The position numbers and the translations under genes are program-made. A stretch of DNA of 64,000 nt from Methylocystis sp. SC2 (lineage in GTDB: Bacteria > Pseudomonadota > Alphaproteobacteria > Rhizobiales > Beijerinckiaceae). A model generated the notes under the pieces. It saw nothing but the letters and a program-made list of their open reading frames with translations, made no database searches and was not told the DNA's origin. The stretch spans positions 776,501-840,500 of the forward strand of contig NC_018485.1 of NCBI RefSeq assembly GCF_000304315.1. Direction: 5' to 3'. Positions 29,261 through 37,266 of this stretch are shown here, piece after piece (position 1 is the stretch's first letter; the number at the start of each line of letters is the position of its first letter).

Positions 29261-29751
29261 CCGGACGCGCAACGCTTCGCGAGGAGACGCCGGAGGATCG
29301 TTCCGCCATACGCGGGCTGCTCGTTGCGGCGTTCGATCGACGCGGCGAGTCCGAACTCGTCGAGGCGCTGCGCAAGGAAGGCGATTTGGTTTTTGGCGGC
29401 GTCGCGGCTGTCGACGGCGTCATCGTCGGCTACGCCGCGCTGTCCAGGATGAACGCTCCCTTTCCGGCGCTCGGGCTCGGTCCCGTCGCCGTCGCAGCGG
29501 CCTATCGCGGAAAGGGGATCGCCAACGCTCTTTTGCGCTGGAGCTTGGCGCGTGCGCAGGACGACCAGTGGCGCGCGATTTTTGTGTTGGGCGACGGCGC
29601 CTTTTACGGCCGTTTCGGATTTCGACCGGAGCTTGCAGCCGGCTTCGACACGCCATATGCGGGGCCGCATTTCATGGCGCTGGCGCTTAACGGCGCGCTT
29701 CCAGCCAAGGAGGGAACGGTAGACTATGCGCCAGCCTTCGAACGTCTGTGA
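29257..29751 (+). CDS. GNAT-family N-acetyltransferase (YhbS-like)
   Basis: 164 residues, overlapping the aldo/keto reductase stop by 4 bp. GNAT motif A is clear: LGPVAVAAAYRGKGIANALL (RGKGIA acetyl-CoA loop), then FVLGDGAFYGRFGFRPE, the YhbS-group motif. The acceptor is unknown. Last gene of the ParA-like operon, convergent with yqgE. Confidence 0.87.
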   Translation: MTGRATLREETPEDRSAIRGLLVAAFDRRGESELVEALRKEGDLVFGGVAAVDGVIVGYAALSRMNAPFPALGLGPVAVAAAYRGKGIANALLRWSLARAQDDQWRAIFVLGDGAFYGRFGFRPELAAGFDTPYAGPHFMALALNGALPAKEGTVDYAPAFERL

Positions 29752-29759
29752 ACAGACGC

Positions 29760-30410
29760 TCAGGCGTGTCCGGCGTGTGTCGACAGCCGTTCTGGATCGA
29801 CGCCGATCGAGCGCAACGCGCGCGCATATTTCGTCCCGAGGTCGTGATCGAACAGCAAAGCGGGATCAGTCGGACAATTCAGCCATCCGTTGCGCTGAAT
29901 CTCTTCTTCGAGCTGACCCGGGTCCCAACCCGCATAGCCGAGCGCCAGCAGCGCGCGGTTCGGACCGCGTCCCGCCGCGATCGCGCGCAGAATGTCGATG
30001 GTCGCCGTGAGCGAAACGCCGTCGTCGATCGGCAGAGTGGAATTGTCCAGGAAGAAATCCGGCGTATGCAGGACGAAACCGCGATCGGTCTGCACCGGCC
30101 CGCCGGACAGAACCTGGATGTCTTCGGCGCGGCTCGGCAGGCTGATGCGCTCCTGAGGCGCAATCACTTGCAGCTGAACGAGCAAATCGGGAAAATTGCG
30201 CACACGGGCCGGCTGGTTGACGATGATGCCCATCGCCCCTTCTTCGGAATGGGCGCAGAGATAGATCACCGAGCGCGCAAAGCGCTGATCCAACATGCTC
30301 GGCATCGCGATCAGCAATTGGCCGTCGAGAAAGCGGCGCTCCTCGGGACGCCCGCTGCGGCGCTCGCTCGCTCTCTCCGCGAAATCTTGCTTCTTTCCGC
30401 TCGGCCTCAT
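29760..30410 (-). CDS. yqgE: YqgE/AlgH family protein
   Basis: 216 residues. The family core is present: [39 protein letters not shown] near the N-terminus and [23 protein letters not shown] near the C-terminus. Function is not established for the family; AlgH was linked to alginate regulation in Pseudomonas. It is a single gene. Confidence 0.92.
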   Translation of the reverse strand: MRPSGKKQDFAERASERRSGRPEERRFLDGQLLIAMPSMLDQRFARSVIYLCAHSEEGAMGIIVNQPARVRNFPDLLVQLQVIAPQERISLPSRAEDIQVLSGGPVQTDRGFVLHTPDFFLDNSTLPIDDGVSLTATIDILRAIAAGRGPNRALLALGYAGWDPGQLEEEIQRNGWLNCPTDPALLFDHDLGTKYARALRSIGVDPERLSTHAGHA

Positions 30411-30505
30411 AGGGTCATGCTACGCCCGCCGCGTGCTCAGGACAAGCGGCGCAGATCACGTAACTGACTGCCTTGACTGGGGGACGGGGTCGCTAAAGGG
30501 TCACG

Positions 30506-31312
30506 ATGCGTTCAAAATTCTTTCTCTTCGCGCCACTAGCCGTCACGCTGGCGCAGAGCATGCCGGCGGCGTCGCTCGCCGAGACCACGGCCTTCGCCTC
30601 CGCGATCGTCAAGGGAACGGCGTCGAGCGCCCGGCTCTTGTCCGCCGGCCCTCCGCAGGACGGGGCTTACCGCGCCGCCGTCGAGATCGCGCTCGCGCCG
30701 GAAACCATCACCTATTGGCGCCAGCCTGGCGAGTCGGGCGCGGCGCCCGCGTTCGATTTCTCGAGATCGGTCAATGTCGCCAAGGTTGAACCCGCCTTTC
30801 CGGCGCCGAAACATATCGACGAGGCCGGAACCATCGTCGCCGGCTATGATGCGCGCGTCGTCCTGCCGTTGAAGGTGACGCCGCGCGATCCCAACGCGCC
30901 GGTGACGCTCAATCTCGTGCTCGACTACGCCTCATGCGGGAAGATCTGCCTGCCGGCGCGCGCCGATTTGTCTCTTGAGCTGCCGCGCGCCGGCGCATCG
31001 CCGCATGCGGCGGCGATCGCTGAAGCCGAACGGCGAGTGCCAAGAAAACTCAGCGCGGCCGAGGCCAAAAAGCGCTTTGCGGTTTCGCGGAATAACGCGG
31101 ACGGATCGTGGCGGCTGCGCTACCTTGGACCCGGCAAGGCCGAGGACGTCTTTGCCGAAGCGCCCGAGCCGTTCTTCATTGAAAGCACGCGCGCGGGAGA
31201 GGGCTTCGAGCTGAAGCTCTTTTCCGGCAGTAAAGCAGCCAAGGCCGCCGACGCGACGCTAACGATCGTCACCGACGCCGATGCTTTCGAGGCGCCCGCG
31301 CGGCTGGAGTGA
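30506..31312 (+). CDS. Secreted DsbD-alpha-like protein
   Basis: 268 residues with a signal peptide ending near ASLAETTAF. The central domain resembles the N-terminal (alpha) domain of DsbD: VTLNLVLDYASCGKICLPARADLSLEL contains the C-x3-C pair (CGKIC) expected to shuttle disulfides. The DsbD membrane and thioredoxin domains are absent. A periplasmic thiol-redox role is inferred. It is a single gene between yqgE and the glycosyltransferase operon. Confidence 0.75.
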   Translation: MRSKFFLFAPLAVTLAQSMPAASLAETTAFASAIVKGTASSARLLSAGPPQDGAYRAAVEIALAPETITYWRQPGESGAAPAFDFSRSVNVAKVEPAFPAPKHIDEAGTIVAGYDARVVLPLKVTPRDPNAPVTLNLVLDYASCGKICLPARADLSLELPRAGASPHAAAIAEAERRVPRKLSAAEAKKRFAVSRNNADGSWRLRYLGPGKAEDVFAEAPEPFFIESTRAGEGFELKLFSGSKAAKAADATLTIVTDADAFEAPARLE

Positions 31313-31331
31313 GCGCGACGGTCCCTTCGCC

Positions 31332-32627
31332 CTACTCCACTTCAGCGTCGATCGGCGTCGCCGCTTCATGGTCGAGCTTGGGCGTGCGCTTGAACGTCGA
31401 TTTGCGCCCGCGCAGGGTCTGCAGGATCTTCGCGCCATTGGCGAAGGCGAGATAGATCATCAGCGGCGGAATCGATGCGACCGTTTTCACATAATCGGCG
31501 ATGGTCCCGCGCTTGAGCGCCAGATAGGGCGGCAGCGTGATCCCGAGCGCCACCAGCACCGTCATGATTCCGATGATCTCCAACATCCCGGCGAAGGGCG
31601 CGAGCGATCCGTGCAAGATCACGCCAAGGACAAAGGCGATGAGTCCGATGGCGGCCGTGGGGAAGAAAATCTGATGGGCGATCAGCGAGATCGCCATGAC
31701 GCGGCGCGTCAGGCTCCATGGCGAACGCCAGATCGGCAGGACGGTCTTTTGCGCGACCTGCACGAATCCGTTCGACCATCGCCTTTGCTGGCGGCGGAAA
31801 TCCCGGATTCCCTCCGGCACCTGACCGGGAATCGGCGGCTCCGAGACAAACAGCCCATGCCATCCCTGGAGCGCCGCGCGCACGGTGAGATCGAGGTCTT
31901 CGCACAGTGAATAGTCGGACCAGCCGCCGGCGTCCTCGACCGTCGCGCGGCGCCAAATTCCGCCGGTGCCGTTGAACTGAAACAGCCAGCCGGCATGCGC
32001 GCGCGAGCGCTGTTCAACGAGATAATGGCCGTCCTGCACGAGGCCCTGGGCGCGCGTCAGCCAGTTCTTCTCGAAATTCTGGAACTCGCAGCGCGACTGC
32101 ACGAAGCCGATGCGATCGTCAGTCAGAAAAAGCGGGACCGTTCGCTTCAGCCAATTGGGCGGCGGACGGAAGTCGGCGTCGAGCATTGCGATGAAGGGCT
32201 CGTCGGTGAGCGTCAGGCCATGCGCGCAGGCGCCCGCCTTGAAGCCCGAGCGATCGGCGCGCCGCACATGGTCGATCACGGCGCCGCCGATGCGCAGCTC
32301 CGCCGCCACCGCCTCCGCCCGCGCGCTCGTCTCGTCCGTCGAATCGTCGAGAAGCTGGATGCGCAGCCTGTCCTTGGGCCAGTCGAGGAGCGCGACGCAT
32401 CGCAACGACTGCTCGGTGACGAGCGGCTCGTTGAAAACGGGGATCTGCAGCACGACCCGCGGCAGATCCGCGTCAGGGACGGCGGGCGCTTCCGGATCGC
32501 GCACGCCGCGGATCTGGTCGTAGCAGAAGCGGCCGATGACGATCAGATAGCCGATTCCGATCGCCATCAGGATTGAAGCGCAGACCATTGCGACCGCGTC
32601 GACGAGGAATTGAAAAAGCCCCAGCAC
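31332..32627 (-). CDS. Cellulose-synthase-like family 2 glycosyltransferase
   Basis: 431 residues from a GTG at 32627 (TTG at 32630 is an alternative); AAGGA overlapping the end of the previous gene supports this over the ATG at 32705. It has an N-terminal membrane segment, then a processive GT-A core: LQIPVFNEPLV, LLDDSTDET, MLDADFRPP, SLCEDLDLTVRA and the QQRRW motif. Four or so C-terminal membrane helices follow. It likely adds sugar to a lipid or extends a glycan at the inner membrane. Last gene of the seven-gene operon. Confidence 0.85.
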   Translation of the reverse strand: MLGLFQFLVDAVAMVCASILMAIGIGYLIVIGRFCYDQIRGVRDPEAPAVPDADLPRVVLQIPVFNEPLVTEQSLRCVALLDWPKDRLRIQLLDDSTDETSARAEAVAAELRIGGAVIDHVRRADRSGFKAGACAHGLTLTDEPFIAMLDADFRPPPNWLKRTVPLFLTDDRIGFVQSRCEFQNFEKNWLTRAQGLVQDGHYLVEQRSRAHAGWLFQFNGTGGIWRRATVEDAGGWSDYSLCEDLDLTVRAALQGWHGLFVSEPPIPGQVPEGIRDFRRQQRRWSNGFVQVAQKTVLPIWRSPWSLTRRVMAISLIAHQIFFPTAAIGLIAFVLGVILHGSLAPFAGMLEIIGIMTVLVALGITLPPYLALKRGTIADYVKTVASIPPLMIYLAFANGAKILQTLRGRKSTFKRTPKLDHEAATPIDAEVE

Positions 32628-32635
32628 CAAACGGC

Positions 32636-33796
32636 CTATCCTTCTTCGTGCGGAACCGGCGAGGGCTTCGCCCCGGCGCGCGCGTTCACGCTGTCCCTCG
32701 CCCAAACCACCTGGTCAGTGACCCAAGCGTTCAACCAGACCGCGAGCATCGTCGCCTCGCGGACCACAAACACCGCAGGCGCGGCCCATGATAACTGCCA
32801 TCCTTTGGCCACAGAAAGCAATGTCTCAAGCGCAAACCACAGCATAAGCGTCGCCGACGCGGCGGCGATGGGCGCGATCCCGACGAGCGGCGCCGCGAGC
32901 GCCGAAGCGATAACTGCTGGAACCGCTTGGCATATTGGCTCGGCGAGGAAGGAGATGAGCTCGTCGTTGCGGCGGATGACCATCCAGCGCAACTGCCGCT
33001 GATAAACATCTTCGAACGCGCGCGCGCCGAGCTCCTGGCGCACGGGCCTGTGAGAAAAAACCGGTCGCTTGCCGATCCGCCGCATCGCCTTGGCCAAGGC
33101 GTTGTCTTCGCCCACCGTATGGGAAATCGCGTCAAAGCCTCCCGCGCGCAGGAAGTCCGAACGCCGAAACAGCATGATCTTGCCGATGCCATGCCCCTGT
33201 CCCAGCGCCGAGGCGAGAAACAGAATGCGGGCATGCGGACCGTTAATGATCGCGGCTTCGACATGCGCGGCGAAATTCTCAAGTCGCGCGCAATATGGAA
33301 TGGCGCAGACGAGCCCGACTTCGTCCGTCAGCTGCCTGACGTGCTGCGCCAGCGCGTCGGGCTCGAGCAGCACATTGGCGTCCTTCATCAAGATGACGTC
33401 GTGCGTCGCCCGCATGAACGGCGCATAAAGATTATCGACCTTCGGACTTACCGCGAATTTCGCTGTCGAGTGGAGAATGCGCGACGGCACAGACGGGTGA
33501 CGCGCGAGAATGGCGCGCATGCGCTGGACCGCCGGCGCATCGAGGTCGGTCGCGGCGACGGTCACGTCGAAATCGCGATACTGCTGCGTCAGCGCGGACT
33601 CTTGCGTGCGGTCGAACTGATCCTCCAGCATCTTGACGGGAAGCACGACCGAGATCGACGGCTGGTCTCGGCGCGTGGCGCGGCGCGCGACGAGCCAGGG
33701 CTGCGCAATGGTGGCCGCGACAGATATGAACAGCAAAGCGATGGCGATGAGCCAATAGCCGCCTGCGGCCCAAGTGAGGACGGTGTAAGCCGTCAC
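32636..33796 (-). CDS. Ceramide-glucosyltransferase-like (GT21-type) glycosyltransferase
   Basis: 386 residues from a GTG at 33796 that overlaps the SDR stop (GTGA); the open frame continues to 33898 but that part lies inside the SDR gene. It has an N-terminal membrane helix, then GT21 features: SISVVLPVKMLEDQF, KDANVLLEPDAL, GEDNALAKAMRRIG and QRQLRWMVIRR, followed by C-terminal membrane helices. Relatives glycosylate ceramide or hopanoids (HpnI group). The acceptor here is probably the lipid made by the upstream FAS-like genes (inference). Confidence 0.83.
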   Translation of the reverse strand: MTAYTVLTWAAGGYWLIAIALLFISVAATIAQPWLVARRATRRDQPSISVVLPVKMLEDQFDRTQESALTQQYRDFDVTVAATDLDAPAVQRMRAILARHPSVPSRILHSTAKFAVSPKVDNLYAPFMRATHDVILMKDANVLLEPDALAQHVRQLTDEVGLVCAIPYCARLENFAAHVEAAIINGPHARILFLASALGQGHGIGKIMLFRRSDFLRAGGFDAISHTVGEDNALAKAMRRIGKRPVFSHRPVRQELGARAFEDVYQRQLRWMVIRRNDELISFLAEPICQAVPAVIASALAAPLVGIAPIAAASATLMLWFALETLLSVAKGWQLSWAAPAVFVVREATMLAVWLNAWVTDQVVWARDSVNARAGAKPSPVPHEEG

Positions 33797-34650
33797 AAAA
33801 TCTCCCGTTCCGGCGTCTCCGGCACTTCGGCGGGAAACTGGCGCATGACGCCGTCGACGAGCGCCGCCGGCAAGAGGGAGAAGAGGCGCATCGCCCAATA
33901 TATGTAACGCGGAAAGGCGATGACGTTGCGACGGCGGTCCAGCCCGTTTTTGATGATATGCGCCGCTTCTGAGTCGGACATGGCGCTGGGCTGCCAGGAT
34001 TCGACGTTCGTCGACGCCGACGTCCTTGAGAAAGTGCGCGACAGGGGCGTCTTCACGATGGTGCGCGCCGACATGGGCGTCTTCACATAACCCGGCACGA
34101 TCAGCGCGACATGCACGTCATGGGCCGCGAGCTGGGCGCGCAGCGAGTCGGCCCACATGTGCACGCACGCCTTCGCCGCACAATAGGCCGGCGAATGCGG
34201 GAGCGCGCGCACGCCGGCCATCGAGCCGACGATAGCGATTCTGCCGCTCTTACGGGCGCACATCGGCACAATCGCCGGCTCGACCGTGTTGAAGACGCCC
34301 TCGACATTGATCTTGAGCATTGCTCGGACCGCCTCGGGCGTTTCGAGAAGCTGGCCGGGCGAAAGGCCCGTGGAGACGCCGGCGTTGGCGACGAGAATGT
34401 CGATGGGACGCTTTGCATGCGCAGACTGAACGATGCGCGCCATCGCGTCGCGATCCCGCACATCGGCGACATGAGTCTCCGCCTCCTCTGCGCCGGCTGC
34501 GAGACAGGCGCGCGCGGCGGCTTCGAGCCGCTCGGCGTCGCGGCCGAGCAAGACGAGGCTCGCCCCTTCGCGCGCATAGGCGAGCGCCAAGGCGCGCCCA
34601 ATGCCGCTTGAGGCGCCGGTGATAAGAACCCGAACAGCGCTCTTAGCCAT
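33793..34650 (-). CDS. Short-chain dehydrogenase/reductase
   Basis: 285 residues from the ATG at 34650; the ATG at 34683, touching the previous stop, is an alternative. Rossmann motif TGASSGIG, NAG motif (VANAGVS) and catalytic Ser (IVGSMAG) with YCAAK are intact. A C-terminal hydrophobic stretch (IYWAMRLFSLLPAALVDGVM) may associate with the membrane. In this operon it is placed to reduce the 3-ketoacyl intermediate made by the KAS enzyme, as FabG does. Confidence 0.87.
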   Translation of the reverse strand: MAKSAVRVLITGASSGIGRALALAYAREGASLVLLGRDAERLEAAARACLAAGAEEAETHVADVRDRDAMARIVQSAHAKRPIDILVANAGVSTGLSPGQLLETPEAVRAMLKINVEGVFNTVEPAIVPMCARKSGRIAIVGSMAGVRALPHSPAYCAAKACVHMWADSLRAQLAAHDVHVALIVPGYVKTPMSARTIVKTPLSRTFSRTSASTNVESWQPSAMSDSEAAHIIKNGLDRRRNVIAFPRYIYWAMRLFSLLPAALVDGVMRQFPAEVPETPEREIL

Positions 34651-34683
34651 ATGCGCGCCCCGCCCCACGGCGCAGCCGATCAT

Positions 34684-35088
34684 TCATGTGGCCGGCCTCG
34701 GCCGCAAGGTCGCTTCGCCGACGATGCCGGGCGCCCGCGCCGCGCCATAGGCCACCAGACGGACGAAAATCTCGTTTTCGGTGGCGCGCAGCACGCGCCC
34801 CGACAGCTTGACGGTCTCGCCGCGCAGGATCGGCTGCACGAACTTTCCCGCTATGGAGGCGATGACGAGGTCGCCGCGCCAGGCCCTCAGCATCGGTTCA
34901 AACGCGGCCAGAAGCTTCATGCCATGCACCGGCGGCGCGGCGAGCCCGATCGCCGCCGCCACGGCGTCGTCGAGATGCAATGGATTGGCGTCGCCCGAGA
35001 CTTCGGCGTAGCGCGCGAGCGAAGGCGCGTCGAAGGGGCCAATGACGGTCTCCGGCAGTTTGTCGCCGACCTTGATGGGTTCGCTCAT
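34684..35088 (-). CDS. MaoC-like hotdog dehydratase
   Basis: 134 residues from the ATG at 35088 (4-bp overlap with the gene before). The hydratase-2 motif is present: YAEVSGDANPLHLDDAVAAAIG, with the catalytic Asp and His, then PPVHGMKLLA. It probably dehydrates a 3-hydroxyacyl thioester in the chain made by this operon. Confidence 0.85.
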   Translation of the reverse strand: MSEPIKVGDKLPETVIGPFDAPSLARYAEVSGDANPLHLDDAVAAAIGLAAPPVHGMKLLAAFEPMLRAWRGDLVIASIAGKFVQPILRGETVKLSGRVLRATENEIFVRLVAYGAARAPGIVGEATLRPRPAT

Positions 35089-35480
35089 GACGCGCTCCCA
35101 AATCCCGCGCGCGGCACGAGCCGCAATATGGTTTCGATCCGTGCGCAAGGCTCGCCTTGAGGCGTCGCGACGGTCCCGATCATCGTCAGACGCGGCGGCG
35201 TCTCCTCGCTGCTCATGGTGACGCTTAAATCATAACTTTCGCCCGCGACGAGGGGCGCGTCATAGGAAAAGCTCTGCGACTCATGCACCGGCACGACGTC
35301 GCGCTGGTCGCAGAGGTCGCGCACGGCGGAAAAAAGCGAAGGCTCGGCGAGCCAGATCGCCGGATAGGCCAGCGGAACGCTCGCGCCGTCGCCGCCGGTT
35401 TCCTGCGCATAGGCCGCGGCGCGCGCCGGATCGACGCGCAGCCGAAATGGCCCCAGCGCAAGCGGCCGGTCAGACTGCAT
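35085..35480 (-). CDS. Hotdog-fold (FAS1-type dehydratase-like) protein
   Basis: 131 residues, overlapping the KAS gene by 11 bp. RVDPARAAAYAQETGGD at the start and VVPVHESQSFSYDAPLVAGESYDL resemble the N-terminal hotdog half of MaoC-type dehydratases that lacks the catalytic His/Asp. It likely pairs with the downstream MaoC protein as a two-subunit dehydratase. Its partner role is inferred from gene order. Confidence 0.7.
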   Translation of the reverse strand: MQSDRPLALGPFRLRVDPARAAAYAQETGGDGASVPLAYPAIWLAEPSLFSAVRDLCDQRDVVPVHESQSFSYDAPLVAGESYDLSVTMSSEETPPRLTMIGTVATPQGEPCARIETILRLVPRAGFGSAS

Positions 35481-36705
35481 GACGCAGGATCAACACGGCG
35501 TTGATCCCTCCGAAAGCGAAGGAGTTCGACATGGCGGCGTCGATCTTGTGCTTGCGCGCCGCGTTCGGGACGACGTCAAGCGGGCACTTGGGATCGGCCT
35601 CCAGAAAATTGATGGTCGGCGGCGCGATCTGTTCGCGCAGCGCCTGTATGGTGATGGCGAGCTCCAGGCCGCCGCTGGCGCCGAGCGCGTGGCCGTGAAT
35701 TGGTTTCGTCGACGACACCGGCACGACCCGTCCATAATCGCCGAACACGCGCAGAATCGCTTCGGCTTCGGTGATGTCGTTGGCGTGGGTCGCGGTGCCG
35801 TGCGCGTTGACGTAATGGATCTCCTGCGGAGCCATTCCCGCGTCTTCGAGCGCCAGGGCGATCGCATTCGACGCGCCTTCAAGATCCGGCCGCACGGGGT
35901 CCTTGGCGTCGCTCGTCGTGCCATAGCCGGCGAGTTCGCACAGGGGCGCGTGGCCGCGCGCTTTCGCCGCCTCCTCCGTTTCGAGGACGAAAACCGCCGC
36001 GCCTTCGCCAAGCGACATGCCGTTGCGGCCCTTGGAGAAAGGTCGGCACAAGTTCGGGCTCAGCACGCGCAGGCCCTCCCATGCGCGGATCGTCGCGTTG
36101 ATGACGCAGGCCTCGGCGCCGCCGACGATCGCCTTATCCACAAGGCCTTGTCGAATCATCTGCATGCCAAGTCCGATCGATTGGGACGCCGAGGAGCAGG
36201 CGCTGCCGATCGCGAATGTCGGGCCGAGACAAGAATAGCGCATCCCCAGCGTCGCAGGCGCGGCGCTCGGGATGAGCTTGGGAACGCTCAACATCTCCGG
36301 CCGCGTTCCTTCAACATAATAGCGGTAGATGCCGTCTTCGATCGTCGTCATGCCGCCGATGCCCGAGCCGATGATGACGGCCGTGCGCGGCCCGGCGACG
36401 TCCTTGCGTCCGAAACCCGCCTGCGCCACCGCTTCGTCGGCGGCGACGATGCAGAACTGCGTAAAGGGATCGCAGAACGGAAGAACGTTGGATTCGATGT
36501 AGTCGGCGGGATTGAAGTCGGGCACCTGCGCCGCGATCTTGATGCGCCCGTCGTACGGGCGCTCCGTCTTGAGCGGACGAATTTGGGCGACGCCGTCGCG
36601 CGCCGCTTCCCATAGCTTTTGCGCGCCGACTCCAGAGGCGCAGACCGCGCCCATGCCAGAAATAACGACGCGGCGCCCCTCGGCCCGCGCTCGCGAGAAT
36701 GCCAT
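35470..36705 (-). CDS. Beta-ketoacyl-ACP synthase (FabF type)
   Basis: 411 residues, the normal KAS II length. The Cys-His-His triad is intact: Cys170 (GSACSSASQSIG), NAHGTATHAND and PIHGHALGASGG. It condenses malonyl-ACP with an acyl primer. It begins directly after the ACP stop codon. Because it is isolated from the main fab genes and linked to glycosyltransferases, it probably serves a special lipid and not bulk fatty acid synthesis. Confidence 0.93.
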   Translation of the reverse strand: MAFSRARAEGRRVVISGMGAVCASGVGAQKLWEAARDGVAQIRPLKTERPYDGRIKIAAQVPDFNPADYIESNVLPFCDPFTQFCIVAADEAVAQAGFGRKDVAGPRTAVIIGSGIGGMTTIEDGIYRYYVEGTRPEMLSVPKLIPSAAPATLGMRYSCLGPTFAIGSACSSASQSIGLGMQMIRQGLVDKAIVGGAEACVINATIRAWEGLRVLSPNLCRPFSKGRNGMSLGEGAAVFVLETEEAAKARGHAPLCELAGYGTTSDAKDPVRPDLEGASNAIALALEDAGMAPQEIHYVNAHGTATHANDITEAEAILRVFGDYGRVVPVSSTKPIHGHALGASGGLELAITIQALREQIAPPTINFLEADPKCPLDVVPNAARKHKIDAAMSNSFAFGGINAVLILRHAV

Positions 36706-36981
36706 CTACTGCTTCTCGCGCTCTTTCTGGATGTGGTCCGCGATCGCCTCGATCAGACTTTTGACGTCTTTGGCTTCCTGCAGCGACCCGTCCATGGGGA
36801 TGTAGACGTTGAACTTCTCCTCGAGCGCCGTGAGAATCATAACGATGTCGACGGATTTGAGGTCGAGGCTCTCGATTGACGCGTCGGGGGTGATCTTGCT
36901 TTTGTCGACCATGCCTTCCGACGCGATCACTTCGATGATCTCGTCGACGAGCTGATTCTTGTCCTGCGGATTATCAGTCAC
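36706..36981 (-). CDS. Specialised acyl carrier protein
   Basis: 91 residues from a GTG start at 36981 with GGAGG 7 bp upstream. The helix II site reads LDLKSVDIVMIL: the phosphopantetheine Ser is Ser43, but the usual preceding Asp is Lys and the following Leu is Val. The protein therefore differs from housekeeping AcpP and is probably dedicated to this operon. It ends in a charged helix (HIQKEREKQ). First gene of the operon. Confidence 0.87.
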   Translation of the reverse strand: MTDNPQDKNQLVDEIIEVIASEGMVDKSKITPDASIESLDLKSVDIVMILTALEEKFNVYIPMDGSLQEAKDVKSLIEAIADHIQKEREKQ

Positions 36982-37266
36982 GAATCCCTCCGTTTCAGGC
37001 TCCTCGCCGCCGACGACGACCCGCGCTCGCGCGACCCATTGACGCGGCGCCGATCCGACGCCCTTAGATCGGAGCGCGTGGCCAGAACGCCCGCCGCCGG
37101 CTCTTCCGCTCCAGCGCCCCTTTTCCCGCCCTCGGGCGCAGTCGGCACTGGTTAAGGCGTTTGGCCTCGAAAATAAAGCCCGCCGCGCTCTCGGCGGATT
37201 TGCAGTGGCCCGGCGGAGCGCTTCATGCGAAAACGCCGCGCGAAACAACGGAGGGCGACAGCGAAA
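36982..37266. promoter_or_regulatory. 285-bp divergent intergenic region
   Basis: It separates the leftward ACP-KAS-glycosyltransferase operon from rightward mutA and must contain both promoters. Open frames across it are Arg/Ala-rich and not gene-like. No defined operator was recognised. Confidence 0.4.
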
